Of a stretch of DNA of 56,325 nucleotides, positions 26,228 to 34,414 are shown piece by piece. Origin of the DNA: DATLWN01 sp964492895 (lineage in GTDB: Bacteria; Pseudomonadota; Zetaproteobacteria; Mariprofundales; Mariprofundaceae); contig CAZBLR010000011.1 in NCBI GenBank assembly GCA_964492895.1, positions 1-56,325 of the forward strand, given 5' to 3'. Within the stretch, counting starts at the first letter, position 1, and every line of letters begins with the position of its first letter. The position numbers and the translations under genes are program-made. A model generated the notes under the pieces. The model had not been told where the DNA came from, did no database searches, and saw only the letters and a program-made list of their open reading frames with translations.

Positions 26228-27378
26228 CGGCGCCAGCCAGCTTCCCGGCCAGCACCCAGTCCTCGCCCCCCCGGCTGCTGTTCGTGGACGGTCGCCCCCG
26301 CATCCTGGCCACCCCGGAAACCACGGAGCGCATCGTCATCCAGACGCAGGGCGGAGAGGCCACGGTGACCGGCGCCTTCGCCGCCAGCCTGCAATCCCTG
26401 CTCGCCGGCCACGCCGGCCCGGCCGATCTTCAGCGCCTCGCCATGCTCGAGGCATCCCATCCCTGGCTGCACGGCCTGCAGCGCGCACGTCCCGCCCCGG
26501 ATCGCGGCCTGGCCGCCGCCGTGTTGCCGCTGGGCATGCTGTTCGTCGAGCTGACGGCCCGCTGCAACGAGCGCTGCATCCATTGCTATGCCGAGTCCGA
26601 CCCGGAGCGCACGGAGTTTTTGACGCTGCCCGAGGTCCGGGCCGTGCTGAATGCGGCGGCCGGCCTCGGCCGGCCGTTCGTGCAGTTCACGGGCGGCGAT
26701 CCGCTGATCCACCCGGATCTGGTCGAGGCAGTGGCACACGCCCGCTCCCTGGACGTCGCAGGCATCGAGATCTACACCAACGGGCTGCTGCTGCACGCGC
26801 CCCTGATCGAACGGCTGATCCCCTTCGCCCCGCGCCTGTGTTTTTCCGTCTACGCCGACGAACCACAGATCCACGATGCCATCACCCGCGTGCCGGGAAG
26901 CTGGAAGCGGACGCTGGCCGCCATGCACCGCACCCGAAAGGCGGGACTGGAGGTCCGCGCCGGCATCGCCCTGATGGACGAGAACCTCGACCATGCCGCC
27001 CGCACGCGGGACTATCTGCAGCGCGAGCTGGGACTTGCGGATACGCACATCCGCTTCGATCCGGTCAAGCAGGCCGGCCGCGGCCGGCCAAGCACGCGCC
27101 TGCAGCAGGTGCACATGTCCGGCGGCCACGCGCCGCAGGGTCAGGATGCCTCGGGAAAGCTGTGCATCGCCGCCGACGGCAGCGTCTACCCGTGCATCTT
27201 CGCCCGCCGCACGCCGCTCGGGAACATCCGCACCGCCGGGCTCGACGCCATCGTACGCTCCCTGGCCGAGCGCCGGCCGGCCGCGCCGTCCGCCGGGCGC
27301 TGGACGTCCTGTCAACAGAGCCTAGGCTGCCTCGACTGCCGGATGAACGTCTATGCCCTGGGGGAACGGACACCTTGA
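26218..27378 (+). CDS. Radical SAM/SPASM peptide-modifying enzyme
   Basis: A protein of about 386 residues. Cys116, Cys120 and Cys123 in ARCNERCIHCYAES form the radical SAM [4Fe-4S] site. GGDPLIHPDL is the next conserved element. The C-terminal SPASM domain has GKLCIAADGSVYPC, LGNIR and SCQQSLGCLDCRMN, the auxiliary-cluster cysteines seen in PqqE, sactipeptide and related maturases. An N-terminal part of about 100 residues may bind the leader. No ATG lies near the beginning. I placed the start at TTG 26218, overlapping the stop of peptide copy 2, but TTG 26212 or GTG 26284 are possible. The stop overlaps the PqqD-like gene. Product chemistry cannot be predicted. Confidence 0.85.
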   Translation: MPITAPASFPASTQSSPPRLLFVDGRPRILATPETTERIVIQTQGGEATVTGAFAASLQSLLAGHAGPADLQRLAMLEASHPWLHGLQRARPAPDRGLAAAVLPLGMLFVELTARCNERCIHCYAESDPERTEFLTLPEVRAVLNAAAGLGRPFVQFTGGDPLIHPDLVEAVAHARSLDVAGIEIYTNGLLLHAPLIERLIPFAPRLCFSVYADEPQIHDAITRVPGSWKRTLAAMHRTRKAGLEVRAGIALMDENLDHAARTRDYLQRELGLADTHIRFDPVKQAGRGRPSTRLQQVHMSGGHAPQGQDASGKLCIAADGSVYPCIFARRTPLGNIRTAGLDAIVRSLAERRPAAPSAGRWTSCQQSLGCLDCRMNVYALGERTP

Positions 27379-27668
27379 CCGAGCTGCCTGACATCCACGT
27401 GCCCGAACGCCCGTGCAAGCGGCCGGAGCTGGTCGGCGAGGAGATGGACGGCATGGACGAGGTCGTCTACGTCGACACCGAAACCGGGTCGAACTACGCC
27501 CTGAACATCGTCGCCGCCACCATCCTGGAGCTGTGCGACGGTACGCGCACCAGTGACGACATCACCGCCGTGATCCTCGGCAACCTGGAGGCGGATCCGG
27601 AGCGGGTGCGCAAGGACACGCAGGCCATCCTGGAGGAGTTCGCCGCCTACGGCCTGATTCGGGGTTGA
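27375..27668 (+). CDS. PqqD-like peptide chaperone (RiPP recognition element)
   Basis: A 97-residue PqqD-family protein. VGEEMDGMDEVVYVDTETG and YALNIVAATILELCDGTRTS show the usual Leu-rich/Asn pattern, and LEEFAAYGLI is the typical end. PqqD-like proteins bind the leader of a precursor peptide and present it to the radical SAM enzyme. The likely start is TTG 27375, overlapping the preceding stop as TTGA. GGGGAA lies upstream. No ATG occurs until inside the fold. Confidence 0.85.
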   Translation: MTELPDIHVPERPCKRPELVGEEMDGMDEVVYVDTETGSNYALNIVAATILELCDGTRTSDDITAVILGNLEADPERVRKDTQAILEEFAAYGLIRG

Positions 27669-27670
27669 GC

Positions 27671-28519
27671 ATGTGGCACCGCAGCTTCCGGGTGGGCGGC
27701 GTCAGCGTCAGCGTCGATTCCTCGCATGCCCCCTGCACCACCATCCTGGAACCGATGTGCCGGCTGTACGCCGGCAGTACGGATGCACCCGCGCTGCATT
27801 TCCGGGTCGAGCCCGTCGAGGAGCGAATCCGGCTCAGCGTCAACGGCACGACCCTGTGGCAAGGCACGGATGCCGGCGAGATCGCCGCCGGTTTCGAGGT
27901 GCGCCTGTACGAGCACCTGCTGGCGGCCATGGCCCCGGAAACGCTGTCCTTGCATGCGGGCGCTGTCGAGCTGGACGGCCAGGCCTGCCTGTTCGCTGCC
28001 GAATCCGGCGCCGGCAAGAGCAGCCTGACCACGGCGGCAGTGCTGGACGGAGCGGGCTACCTGTCGGACGAATTCGCCCTGCTCGGTGCCGATGGCACCG
28101 TCATCCCATTTCCGCGCCCGCTGCAATGGGGGAAGCTGCGGCATCCGGCCTTCCGCCATGCCCGGATGCTGGATGGGGGACTGACGAAGGCGCTGTTCCG
28201 TTTCCCCGACCGGCACGGCAACACCGTCACCACCCTGCTGTGGCTGCCGCCCAAGGTCCGGCACACGCCGCTGCCGCTGGGTATCGTCGTGCTGCCGCAA
28301 TATCACACCAAGGCGCCCGCCGCCGCGCTTCGCCCCATCCGGCGCAGCGAGGCGCTGATGGAGCTGCCGCGCCACCTGCATCACCGGATGCCGCCCGAGA
28401 TCATGCTGCAGGAGTTGAACCACCGCATCCCGGCCGCCACCCGCTTCTACCGGCTGCGATTCACGGACGCCCGCACCGCCTGGCGTGCCGTTCGGGACCT
28501 GCCTGCCGGCGAGTCCTGA
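27671..28519 (+). CDS. HPr-kinase-like P-loop protein
   Basis: A 282-residue protein related to the C-terminal kinase domain of HprK. The P-loop AESGAGKSS is at residues 110-118, preceded by LSLHAGAVELDG, and YLSDEFALLG provides an acidic Walker-B-like site. It lacks the N-terminal HprK domain and its own HPr gene. Such HprK-related proteins occur with PqqD-like and nucleotidyltransferase genes in uncharacterised loci. I recall these named HPr-rel systems, but could not check that here. It starts at ATG 27671, three bases after the PqqD stop. A peptide kinase role is inference. Confidence 0.8.
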   Translation: MWHRSFRVGGVSVSVDSSHAPCTTILEPMCRLYAGSTDAPALHFRVEPVEERIRLSVNGTTLWQGTDAGEIAAGFEVRLYEHLLAAMAPETLSLHAGAVELDGQACLFAAESGAGKSSLTTAAVLDGAGYLSDEFALLGADGTVIPFPRPLQWGKLRHPAFRHARMLDGGLTKALFRFPDRHGNTVTTLLWLPPKVRHTPLPLGIVVLPQYHTKAPAAALRPIRRSEALMELPRHLHHRMPPEIMLQELNHRIPAATRFYRLRFTDARTAWRAVRDLPAGES

Positions 28520-28543
28520 TCCCCATCAGACCCGTCCCGGCCC

Positions 28544-29680
28544 TCACATCCGCCAGGGCACGCGCCACATCACCACGGCCCCGGCCAGGGCCACGGCGGC
28601 GCAGGCCATGAAGGCGGCGGCGTAGCCCCACTGCCCGGCGATCCAGCCGCTGCCCATGATGCCGATCGTCGAGCCCAGGCCGAAGCCGGCGGCCGAATAC
28701 CAGCCCTGGGCCGCCGCATAGCGTCCCGCCGGCACCAGCCGGCGCACCCAGGTCACGGCCGAGATGTGAAAGGCGGCGAAACTGGCCGCATGCAGCAGTT
28801 GCAGCACGGCCAGCGCCGGCCAGGCGGTGGTCAGGCCGATGCCCAGCCAGCGCACGGCTGCCAACAGCAGGCAGGCGGAGATCACCGGCACCGGTGCCAT
28901 GCGTCCGATGGCGCCGGAGAAGCGCCACATCAGCGCGATCTCGGCCAGCACCCCGATCACCCACAACAGGCCCACCTGCCCGCCGGTGTAGCCCGCATGC
29001 AGCAGGTACAGGCTGTACAGGCCGTAATAGGCCCCGTGGGAAAGCTGCATCATGAAGCCGACGGCCAGCAGCAGCAGGAAGGCAGGCGCCATCGTGTCAC
29101 GTCCGCGACGGTCGGCATGCAGGTCTTCCGCCTCACGCGGGAAGCCGCGGGCGGACACGGCCGTGACGGCGAGCAATCCGGCCAGAAACCATGGGAACGC
29201 CTGGATGCGTGCATCCACGAGCCAGATGCCGCCGGCCAGCGAAGCCAGCACGAAACCGATCGAGCCCCACAGGCGCAGATGGCCGTATTCGGCGAACGCC
29301 GACTCGGCCACGGTCACCGAGATGCCGTCCGTCAGCGGCAGGGCGGCGGCCCACAGGAACCCGAAGCCCAGCGTCAGCACCGCCAGCCACCATGGCGGCG
29401 ATGCCCATGGAAAGGCCATGGCCAACAGGGCGGCGGCCGCGGATACGGCGGCGACGAAGATGCGGGTATCGGCGCGGTGGCGGCGGTCCAGCATGCCGCC
29501 GATCAGCGGCGGCGAGATCACCTTGGCCAGGGCCAGCAGGCCCGTGAACACGCCGACCATGCCGACATCGAGGCCGCGGTGGGCCAGGTACACCGGAAAA
29601 TACGGCAGGATCAGGCCCATGGCCGCGAAATACGCCGCATAGAACAGGCGGATATGGTGCAGGGAGGCGCGGGTGACCAT
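28544..29680 (-). CDS. MFS transporter, HcaT/PF12832-like
   Basis: About 378 residues with some 12 hydrophobic segments. The first pair is LFYAAYFAAMGLILPYFPVY and VGVFTGLLALAKVISPPLIG, with DRR after helix 2, as in MFS_1-like (3-phenylpropionate transporter/LacY-related) proteins. The substrate is unknown. It is convergent with the HprK-like gene (24 bases apart) and downstream of cobA, 60 bases from its stop. Starts at ATG 29680 or ATG 29698 are both possible and neither has a strong ribosome site. It may export the modified peptide or belong to the cobalamin operon; sequence does not decide. Confidence 0.8.
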   Translation of the reverse strand: MVTRASLHHIRLFYAAYFAAMGLILPYFPVYLAHRGLDVGMVGVFTGLLALAKVISPPLIGGMLDRRHRADTRIFVAAVSAAAALLAMAFPWASPPWWLAVLTLGFGFLWAAALPLTDGISVTVAESAFAEYGHLRLWGSIGFVLASLAGGIWLVDARIQAFPWFLAGLLAVTAVSARGFPREAEDLHADRRGRDTMAPAFLLLLAVGFMMQLSHGAYYGLYSLYLLHAGYTGGQVGLLWVIGVLAEIALMWRFSGAIGRMAPVPVISACLLLAAVRWLGIGLTTAWPALAVLQLLHAASFAAFHISAVTWVRRLVPAGRYAAAQGWYSAAGFGLGSTIGIMGSGWIAGQWGYAAAFMACAAVALAGAVVMWRVPWRM

Positions 29681-29739
29681 GGCGGCAAGCATACGCATCC
29701 GCTCCCCGGCACGATACCGGCCGCGGGGCGCGGCTCAGC

Positions 29740-30516
29740 TCATGGGTGGATGCTGGGGGGGATGCCGGCCATGGCGCGCCAGTCGATGCGCGAGGCCACG
29801 ACCTCGCCGACCACGATGATCGCCGGCGAGCGCGCGACGAGGCGGCCGTCCAGCGCATCCTGCAGGGTGCCCGTCGCCACCTGTTCGTCGGGCAGCGTGG
29901 CCGAGCTGATGGCCGCGACGGGGGTGTCGGCCGGCAGGCCTGCCGCCGTCAACTGCCCGGCGATGTCGGCCAGGGAACGCGCCGCCATGTAGAACACCAG
30001 CACCGGAAAGGCGGCCACCAGTGCCGGCCAGTCGATGCGGCTGTCATGGCCGACCTCGTGCCCGGTCAAAAAGGCCAGCGAGCTGTTGACGGTGCGGTCG
30101 GTCACCGGGATACCGGCCACGGCGGGGGCGGCCACGCCGGCGGTGATGCCCGGCACCACCCGGCAACGGATGCCGGCCGCGGCCAGGGCCCGCATCTCCT
30201 CGCCGCCGCGCCCGAACACGAAGGGATCGCCCCCCTTCAGGCGCACCACGCGCTGCCCTTCCCGGGCCAGACGGATCAGGGTGTCGCTGATGTCCCGCTG
30301 GTCGGCCGAAGGCCGTCCGCCGCGCTTGCCGGCCGCGATCAGGCGCGCATCGGCGCCGGCCAGCGCCAGCACCGCCTCGGAGACGAGCGCGTCGTGGACG
30401 ATCACGTCGCAATCGGCGATCAGGCGCGCCGCCGCCAGCGTCAGCAGATCCGGTGCGCCCGGACCGGCCCCGACCAGGGCCACCTCCCCGGGCTGCAGCG
30501 GCATGGACAGGCTCAT
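29740..30516 (-). CDS. cobA: Uroporphyrinogen-III C-methyltransferase
   Basis: A 258-residue SUMT. VGAGPGAPDLLTLAAARL, DVIVHDALV, RLKGGDPFVFGRGGEE and AGVAAPAVAGIPVTDR are the family's SAM- and substrate-binding motifs. It makes precorrin-2, the branch to siroheme and cobalamin. It overlaps the upstream cbiX gene by four bases. Confidence 0.94.
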   Translation of the reverse strand: MSLSMPLQPGEVALVGAGPGAPDLLTLAAARLIADCDVIVHDALVSEAVLALAGADARLIAAGKRGGRPSADQRDISDTLIRLAREGQRVVRLKGGDPFVFGRGGEEMRALAAAGIRCRVVPGITAGVAAPAVAGIPVTDRTVNSSLAFLTGHEVGHDSRIDWPALVAAFPVLVFYMAARSLADIAGQLTAAGLPADTPVAAISSATLPDEQVATGTLQDALDGRLVARSPAIIVVGEVVASRIDWRAMAGIPPSIHP

Positions 30517-31139
30517 GCCACACCCCGCAAGCGCTCGGCGACGAGCCGGGGCATGTCCGCATGCGCCGCCAGCGGCGCTCCGAGTGCGAGCTGCAACGCC
30601 GTGGATCCGGTACCGGCCGTCACGGCATCCAGCGAATGTCCGGCGAACAGCAGCATCGGCTGCACGGCCAGTCGATTCTCTCCCTGGTCCTCCCAGAAGC
30701 GGACCATGTCGGCGCAGCCCGGCGCTCCGTGCAGCGAGGCCATGCTCATCTTCGAAAGCCGTTTGCGCAGCGCGTACACCCCGGCCAGCAGGCGTTCGAA
30801 ATGCTGGAAGCGGTAGAAGGCGAAGATGGCCGGTTCACGCGGCCCCACCAGCGCCGCCGCCATGGATACGGCCATGTCGGCCAATTCGCCCGCAGCCTCG
30901 GCCAGCGGCGGCAGCAGCACACCGGAGAATTGCGCCGCGAAGCGCTCGGCGTCCGCGCCGGCATGCCGGCCCGCGCCGAGGAACAAGGGCAGCACCCTGG
31001 CCCCGTGCGGCACGTCCGCATCGTCGAGGAAGGCCGCCCGCACCTCGTCGCCGAGCACCGCTGAGGTGCGCGCGGCGAGTCCGGCGGCCTGCTCGCGGTG
31101 CCGCGCATCCGGGGAGCCGTGTGCCAGCAACAGATTCAT
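30513..31139 (-). CDS. CbiX-like cobalt/ferrochelatase
   Basis: A 208-residue protein of the CbiX/SirB chelatase family. The opening LLLAHGSPDARHREQ carries the metal-binding histidine, and a second internal repeat of the fold includes LFLGAGRHAGADAERF. It would insert Co or Fe into sirohydrochlorin made via CobA, with which it is translationally coupled (four-base overlap). A GGATGGGCGC stretch precedes the ATG. Confidence 0.82.
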   Translation of the reverse strand: MNLLLAHGSPDARHREQAAGLAARTSAVLGDEVRAAFLDDADVPHGARVLPLFLGAGRHAGADAERFAAQFSGVLLPPLAEAAGELADMAVSMAAALVGPREPAIFAFYRFQHFERLLAGVYALRKRLSKMSMASLHGAPGCADMVRFWEDQGENRLAVQPMLLFAGHSLDAVTAGTGSTALQLALGAPLAAHADMPRLVAERLRGVA

Positions 31140-31180
31140 GCGCCCATCCTACCGCGCCGAGTCCTTCCCCGCACAGGAGG

Positions 31181-31383
31181 TGCGGCGGGCAGGCGTGGCC
31201 TGGCCGTGAGCGAAGCAGAACCGCGCTTCTGCGTAGCGTCCGAAGGCCGAAGCCAGGATGGCGCAGGCCGGATGCAAGCGTTCACTGCGGCGGGCGGGCA
31301 TCGCCAGCCCGTGAGCGAAGCAAGACCACGCTCCTGCGGAGCGCCCGAAGGCCGAAGCCATGGATGGCGCAGGCCGGATGCAA
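31181..31383. repeat. Two tandem copies of a ~98-bp intergenic repeat
   Basis: Copy 1 at 31181-31277 and copy 2 at 31286-31383 share TGCGGCGGGC at the left, GTGAGCGAAGCA in the middle, CGAAGGCCGAAGCCA and GGATGGCGCAGGCCGGATGC at the right. Differences are scattered and no open reading frame on either strand looks real. The pair fills the whole cbiX-cobO gap (31140-31390), so the region holds nothing else I can recognise. Confidence 0.8.
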
Positions 31384-31390
31384 TCGACCA

Positions 31391-31927
31391 TCAGAACTCG
31401 ATCCCCTGCGCCGCCGCGATGCCCTGGTCGAAGGCATGCTTGATCTTGCGCATCTCCGTCACCGTATGCGCCACGTCGATGACCTCCGGGGCCGCATCGC
31501 GTCCGGTCAGGATCACGTGCATCCAGGGCGGGCGCTCCTCGCGCAGGAAGCCGGCGATCTCATCGCCGCTCAACCAGCCGTAGCCGCAGCAGTAATTGAT
31601 CTCGTCCCAGACCACCAGGTCGTAGTCGCCCGAGCGCACCTTGGCCTTGCACAGCTCCCAGATCTCGCGCGTCGTCCGCCGATCCTGCTCCGGATTGTTG
31701 GTATCCCAGGTGAAACCGTCGCCGAGCGCATGCCATTCGATGGTGTCGAAGCGCTCGGCCGCCTTCTGCTCCCCGGTCTTCCAGCGCCCCTTGATGAACT
31801 GGATCACGCACACGCGCATGCCCCAGGCCGCGGCCCGGAACACCATGCCGAAGGCACTGGATGATTTGCCCTTGCCGTCCCCGGTATGCACCAGGATCAG
31901 GCCCTGTCGCCTGTCGCGCTGCTTCAC
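31391..31927 (-). CDS. cobO: Cob(I)yrinic acid a,c-diamide adenosyltransferase
   Basis: A 178-residue CobO/BtuR-type protein. The P-loop VHTGDGKGKSSSAFG, IQFIKGRWKTGE and WDEINYCCGYGW are standard. It attaches the adenosyl group to cobalamin after uptake. Its start overlaps the btuD stop (ATGA). Confidence 0.94.
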   Translation of the reverse strand: MKQRDRRQGLILVHTGDGKGKSSSAFGMVFRAAAWGMRVCVIQFIKGRWKTGEQKAAERFDTIEWHALGDGFTWDTNNPEQDRRTTREIWELCKAKVRSGDYDLVVWDEINYCCGYGWLSGDEIAGFLREERPPWMHVILTGRDAAPEVIDVAHTVTEMRKIKHAFDQGIAAAQGIEF

Positions 31928-32664
31928 ACCGTCCTCCGGAAATCGGGCAGCATCCCGCCGCCCTCGATGGCCCGCATCGGCATGCCGTACAGCGCCGCGA
32001 GCCGTTCGGGCGCCAGCATGGCGGAAGCCGGTCCGGCCTCGTTTCGCCCGTCACCGTACAGCAGGACCACCCGGTCGGCCACCGCCGCCGCCTGCACCAC
32101 ATCGTGCAGCACGGCCAGCACGACCCGGCCGGCATCCGCCTGCCGGCGCATCAGGCGCAGGCAGGCAGCCTGGTGCCTGAGATCCAGATGCGCCGTCGGC
32201 TCGTCCAGCAGCAGCACCGGTGTGGGCCGCAGCATCGCCGCCCCCACCTCGACCCGCTGCCGTTCGCCGCTGGACAGCTGCGCCAGCGGCCGCGCCATCA
32301 ATGCGGCGACATCCAGCGCCTGCAATATCCCGTCGGCCTCGAGCCCCGTCCGGATGCCGGCGGCGAGATGCAGCCGCTCGGCGACGGTGAGCCCGAAGTC
32401 GGCATATTCGACCGCGCCCTGCCAGGACACGATCTCCGCCCAGTCGCGACGGGCATACGCATCCAGGCTCCGGCCCTGCCAGCGTACCTGCCCGCCAGCC
32501 ACCGGCAGCAGCCCGGCCAGCATCTGCAGCAGTGTGGACTTGCCGACGCCGTTCGGACCCAGAATCACGGTGACCGAGGCCGGCGTGGCCTCGCAGCGCA
32601 GATCCCCGATCAGCAGCTTCTCGCCGCGCTGTACGGCCAGGCCATCGATGGCAAGCCCGTTCAT
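31924..32664 (-). CDS. btuD: Cobalamin ABC transporter ATPase BtuD
   Basis: A 246-residue ABC ATPase with an intact Walker A (ILGPNGVGKSTLLQ), signature (LSSGERQRVEVG), Walker B (VLLLDEPTAHLD) and switch His (LHDVVQ). ATG 32664 overlaps the end of btuC; the frame upstream of it is inside the permease gene. It powers vitamin B12 uptake with BtuC and BtuF. Confidence 0.92.
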   Translation of the reverse strand: MNGLAIDGLAVQRGEKLLIGDLRCEATPASVTVILGPNGVGKSTLLQMLAGLLPVAGGQVRWQGRSLDAYARRDWAEIVSWQGAVEYADFGLTVAERLHLAAGIRTGLEADGILQALDVAALMARPLAQLSSGERQRVEVGAAMLRPTPVLLLDEPTAHLDLRHQAACLRLMRRQADAGRVVLAVLHDVVQAAAVADRVVLLYGDGRNEAGPASAMLAPERLAALYGMPMRAIEGGGMLPDFRRTV

Positions 32665-33614
32665 CGCCGGTGCACCAGCAGGAACAGGAACACCGGCACC
32701 CCGAGCAGCGCCGTCAGCACCCCGACCGGCAGCTCCGCCGGGGCCACCACCGTGCGCGCCGCGGTGTCGGCCACGACCAGCAGGGCGCCGCCGGCCAGGG
32801 CGGCACCCGGGATCAGCCATCGGTGCATCGGCCCGATCAGCATGCGCACCAGATGCGGCACCACCAGACCGACGAAACCGATGGTGCCGGCCGCCGTCAC
32901 CGCCACCGCCGTCATCGCCGAGGCCCCCAGCAGCAGCCCCAGGTGCAGGCGGCGTATCGGCACCCCCAGCGCACGCGCCTGCATCTCCCCCAGCAGCAGG
33001 CGGTCCAGCGATACCGAGAGCCAAAGACCTGCCAGCACCGAGACCGCCAGCGCCGCAAGCAGCAGGGTCGGCGACAGCGGCGAGGAGGCGATATCCCCGA
33101 GCATCCAGCCGAAGGCCCGCCCCAGCGCCCGCGCAGGCAGCAGGGTCAGCAGCAGGGCCAGCACGGCCGCCCAGAACGCGGCCAGCACGACGCCGGCCAG
33201 CAGCAGGCGCGCCGGCCCGAGCGACGCGAACAGGCCGACGACGGCGATGCCGAGGCTGGCCCCGGCGAAGGCGCCGGCCGGCATGGCCCAGGCGCTGGCG
33301 GGGAACACGGCCGAGGCGGCGACCGCCCCACTGGCCGCACTGCCGGCCACGCCGAGGATATAGGGCTCGGCCAGCGGGTTCTGCAGCATCACCTGGAACC
33401 AGGCCCCGGCCACCGCCAGCAGGCCGCCGACGGCAAAGGCCGTCAGCACCCGCGGCAGGCGCAGTTGCCAATAGATGGCGGCACTCGTGGCATCCCCCGG
33501 GTGCCACGGGTTGATCCAGCCCGCACCGCTGCTGGCCGCGACAGCGAGCAGCACCAGCGTCAGCACGAGCAGGCCCGTCAGGGCGAACGCCGGCCTAGCG
33601 AGGCGCATGTACAT
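32661..33614 (-). CDS. btuC: Cobalamin ABC transporter permease BtuC
   Basis: A 317-residue FecCD-family permease with about ten membrane segments. WQLRLPRVLTAFAVGGLLAV, LQNPLAEPYILGVAGSA and the coupling-helix stretch IGFVGLVVPHLVRMLIG are diagnostic. It forms the inner-membrane channel for the B12 importer. It overlaps both btuF and btuD. Confidence 0.92.
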   Translation of the reverse strand: MYMRLARPAFALTGLLVLTLVLLAVAASSGAGWINPWHPGDATSAAIYWQLRLPRVLTAFAVGGLLAVAGAWFQVMLQNPLAEPYILGVAGSAASGAVAASAVFPASAWAMPAGAFAGASLGIAVVGLFASLGPARLLLAGVVLAAFWAAVLALLLTLLPARALGRAFGWMLGDIASSPLSPTLLLAALAVSVLAGLWLSVSLDRLLLGEMQARALGVPIRRLHLGLLLGASAMTAVAVTAAGTIGFVGLVVPHLVRMLIGPMHRWLIPGAALAGGALLVVADTAARTVVAPAELPVGVLTALLGVPVFLFLLVHRR

Positions 33615-34413
33615 GCCCGTCCGCCTGTTGCAGGCGCCGCTGCAGCTCGGCCATGCCGTCGACCAGCCTCGGCCCCGGACGTTGCATCAGGTTGGCATCG
33701 ACCGACAGCACCGGCACGCCGGGCAGCCAGCGCCGCCAGAAGGCACGGCGCTTCGCCAGCATCGCGGGCGTTGCACCCGGCACGATGATGGCCTGCGGCC
33801 GGGCCCGCACCACTTCCTCGACGCTGGTGCGCAGGGTTTCCATCGGCATGGCGCCGAAGACATTTCGGGCACCGATACGCGCCAGGGCGTCGGTGATGAA
33901 GCTGGAACCGCCCTCGGTCAGCAGCGGCTGCGACCAGTCCTCGTAGAACACCGGCATCGGCGGACCCGTCGCTGCTGCCGCGATACGGGCAAGACGCCGG
34001 CGCATGGCCGCGACGGCCCGTCCGGCCCCGGCGGCATGGCCGGTCGCCTCGCCCAGGGCCTGCATCGCATCGAGCACGTCCCGCACCGAGACGGGATGCA
34101 CCAGCATCACCCGCACCCCCGCCGCCCTCAGTGACGCCAGCCCGGCGAGATCCGCGGCCCCGGTCACGGCCAGCGTCGGCTTCAGGCGCAGCGCCGGCTC
34201 CACGAACAGGCGCCGGTAATCGGCGACGCGAGGTAGGCGGCGGGCGGCGGACGGATAATCGCAATGCTCGGAGGCCCCGACGATCTCCGGCCCGGCACCG
34301 ATCGCGTAGAGCATCTCGCAGGCCGCCGGCGTCAACGCCAGCACCCGCGCCTCGGCCCGGGCAGCCGGCACCCAGGCCAGCAGGCACAGCAGCGCAAGCC
34401 ACAGGCGCATCAT
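33595..34413 (-). CDS. btuF: Cobalamin-binding periplasmic protein BtuF
   Basis: A 272-residue protein with a signal peptide (MMRLWLALLCLLAWVPAARA) and a helical-backbone metal receptor/BtuF fold. LTPAACEMLYAIGAGPEIVG and DYPSAARRLPRVADY form the N-terminal lobe; MPVFYEDWSQPLLTEGG begins the second. It delivers B12 to BtuCD. ATG 34413 or 34410 follows one base after the tonB stop. Confidence 0.9.
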   Translation of the reverse strand: MMRLWLALLCLLAWVPAARAEARVLALTPAACEMLYAIGAGPEIVGASEHCDYPSAARRLPRVADYRRLFVEPALRLKPTLAVTGAADLAGLASLRAAGVRVMLVHPVSVRDVLDAMQALGEATGHAAGAGRAVAAMRRRLARIAAAATGPPMPVFYEDWSQPLLTEGGSSFITDALARIGARNVFGAMPMETLRTSVEEVVRARPQAIIVPGATPAMLAKRRAFWRRWLPGVPVLSVDANLMQRPGPRLVDGMAELQRRLQQADGHVHAPR

Positions 34414-34414
34414 G

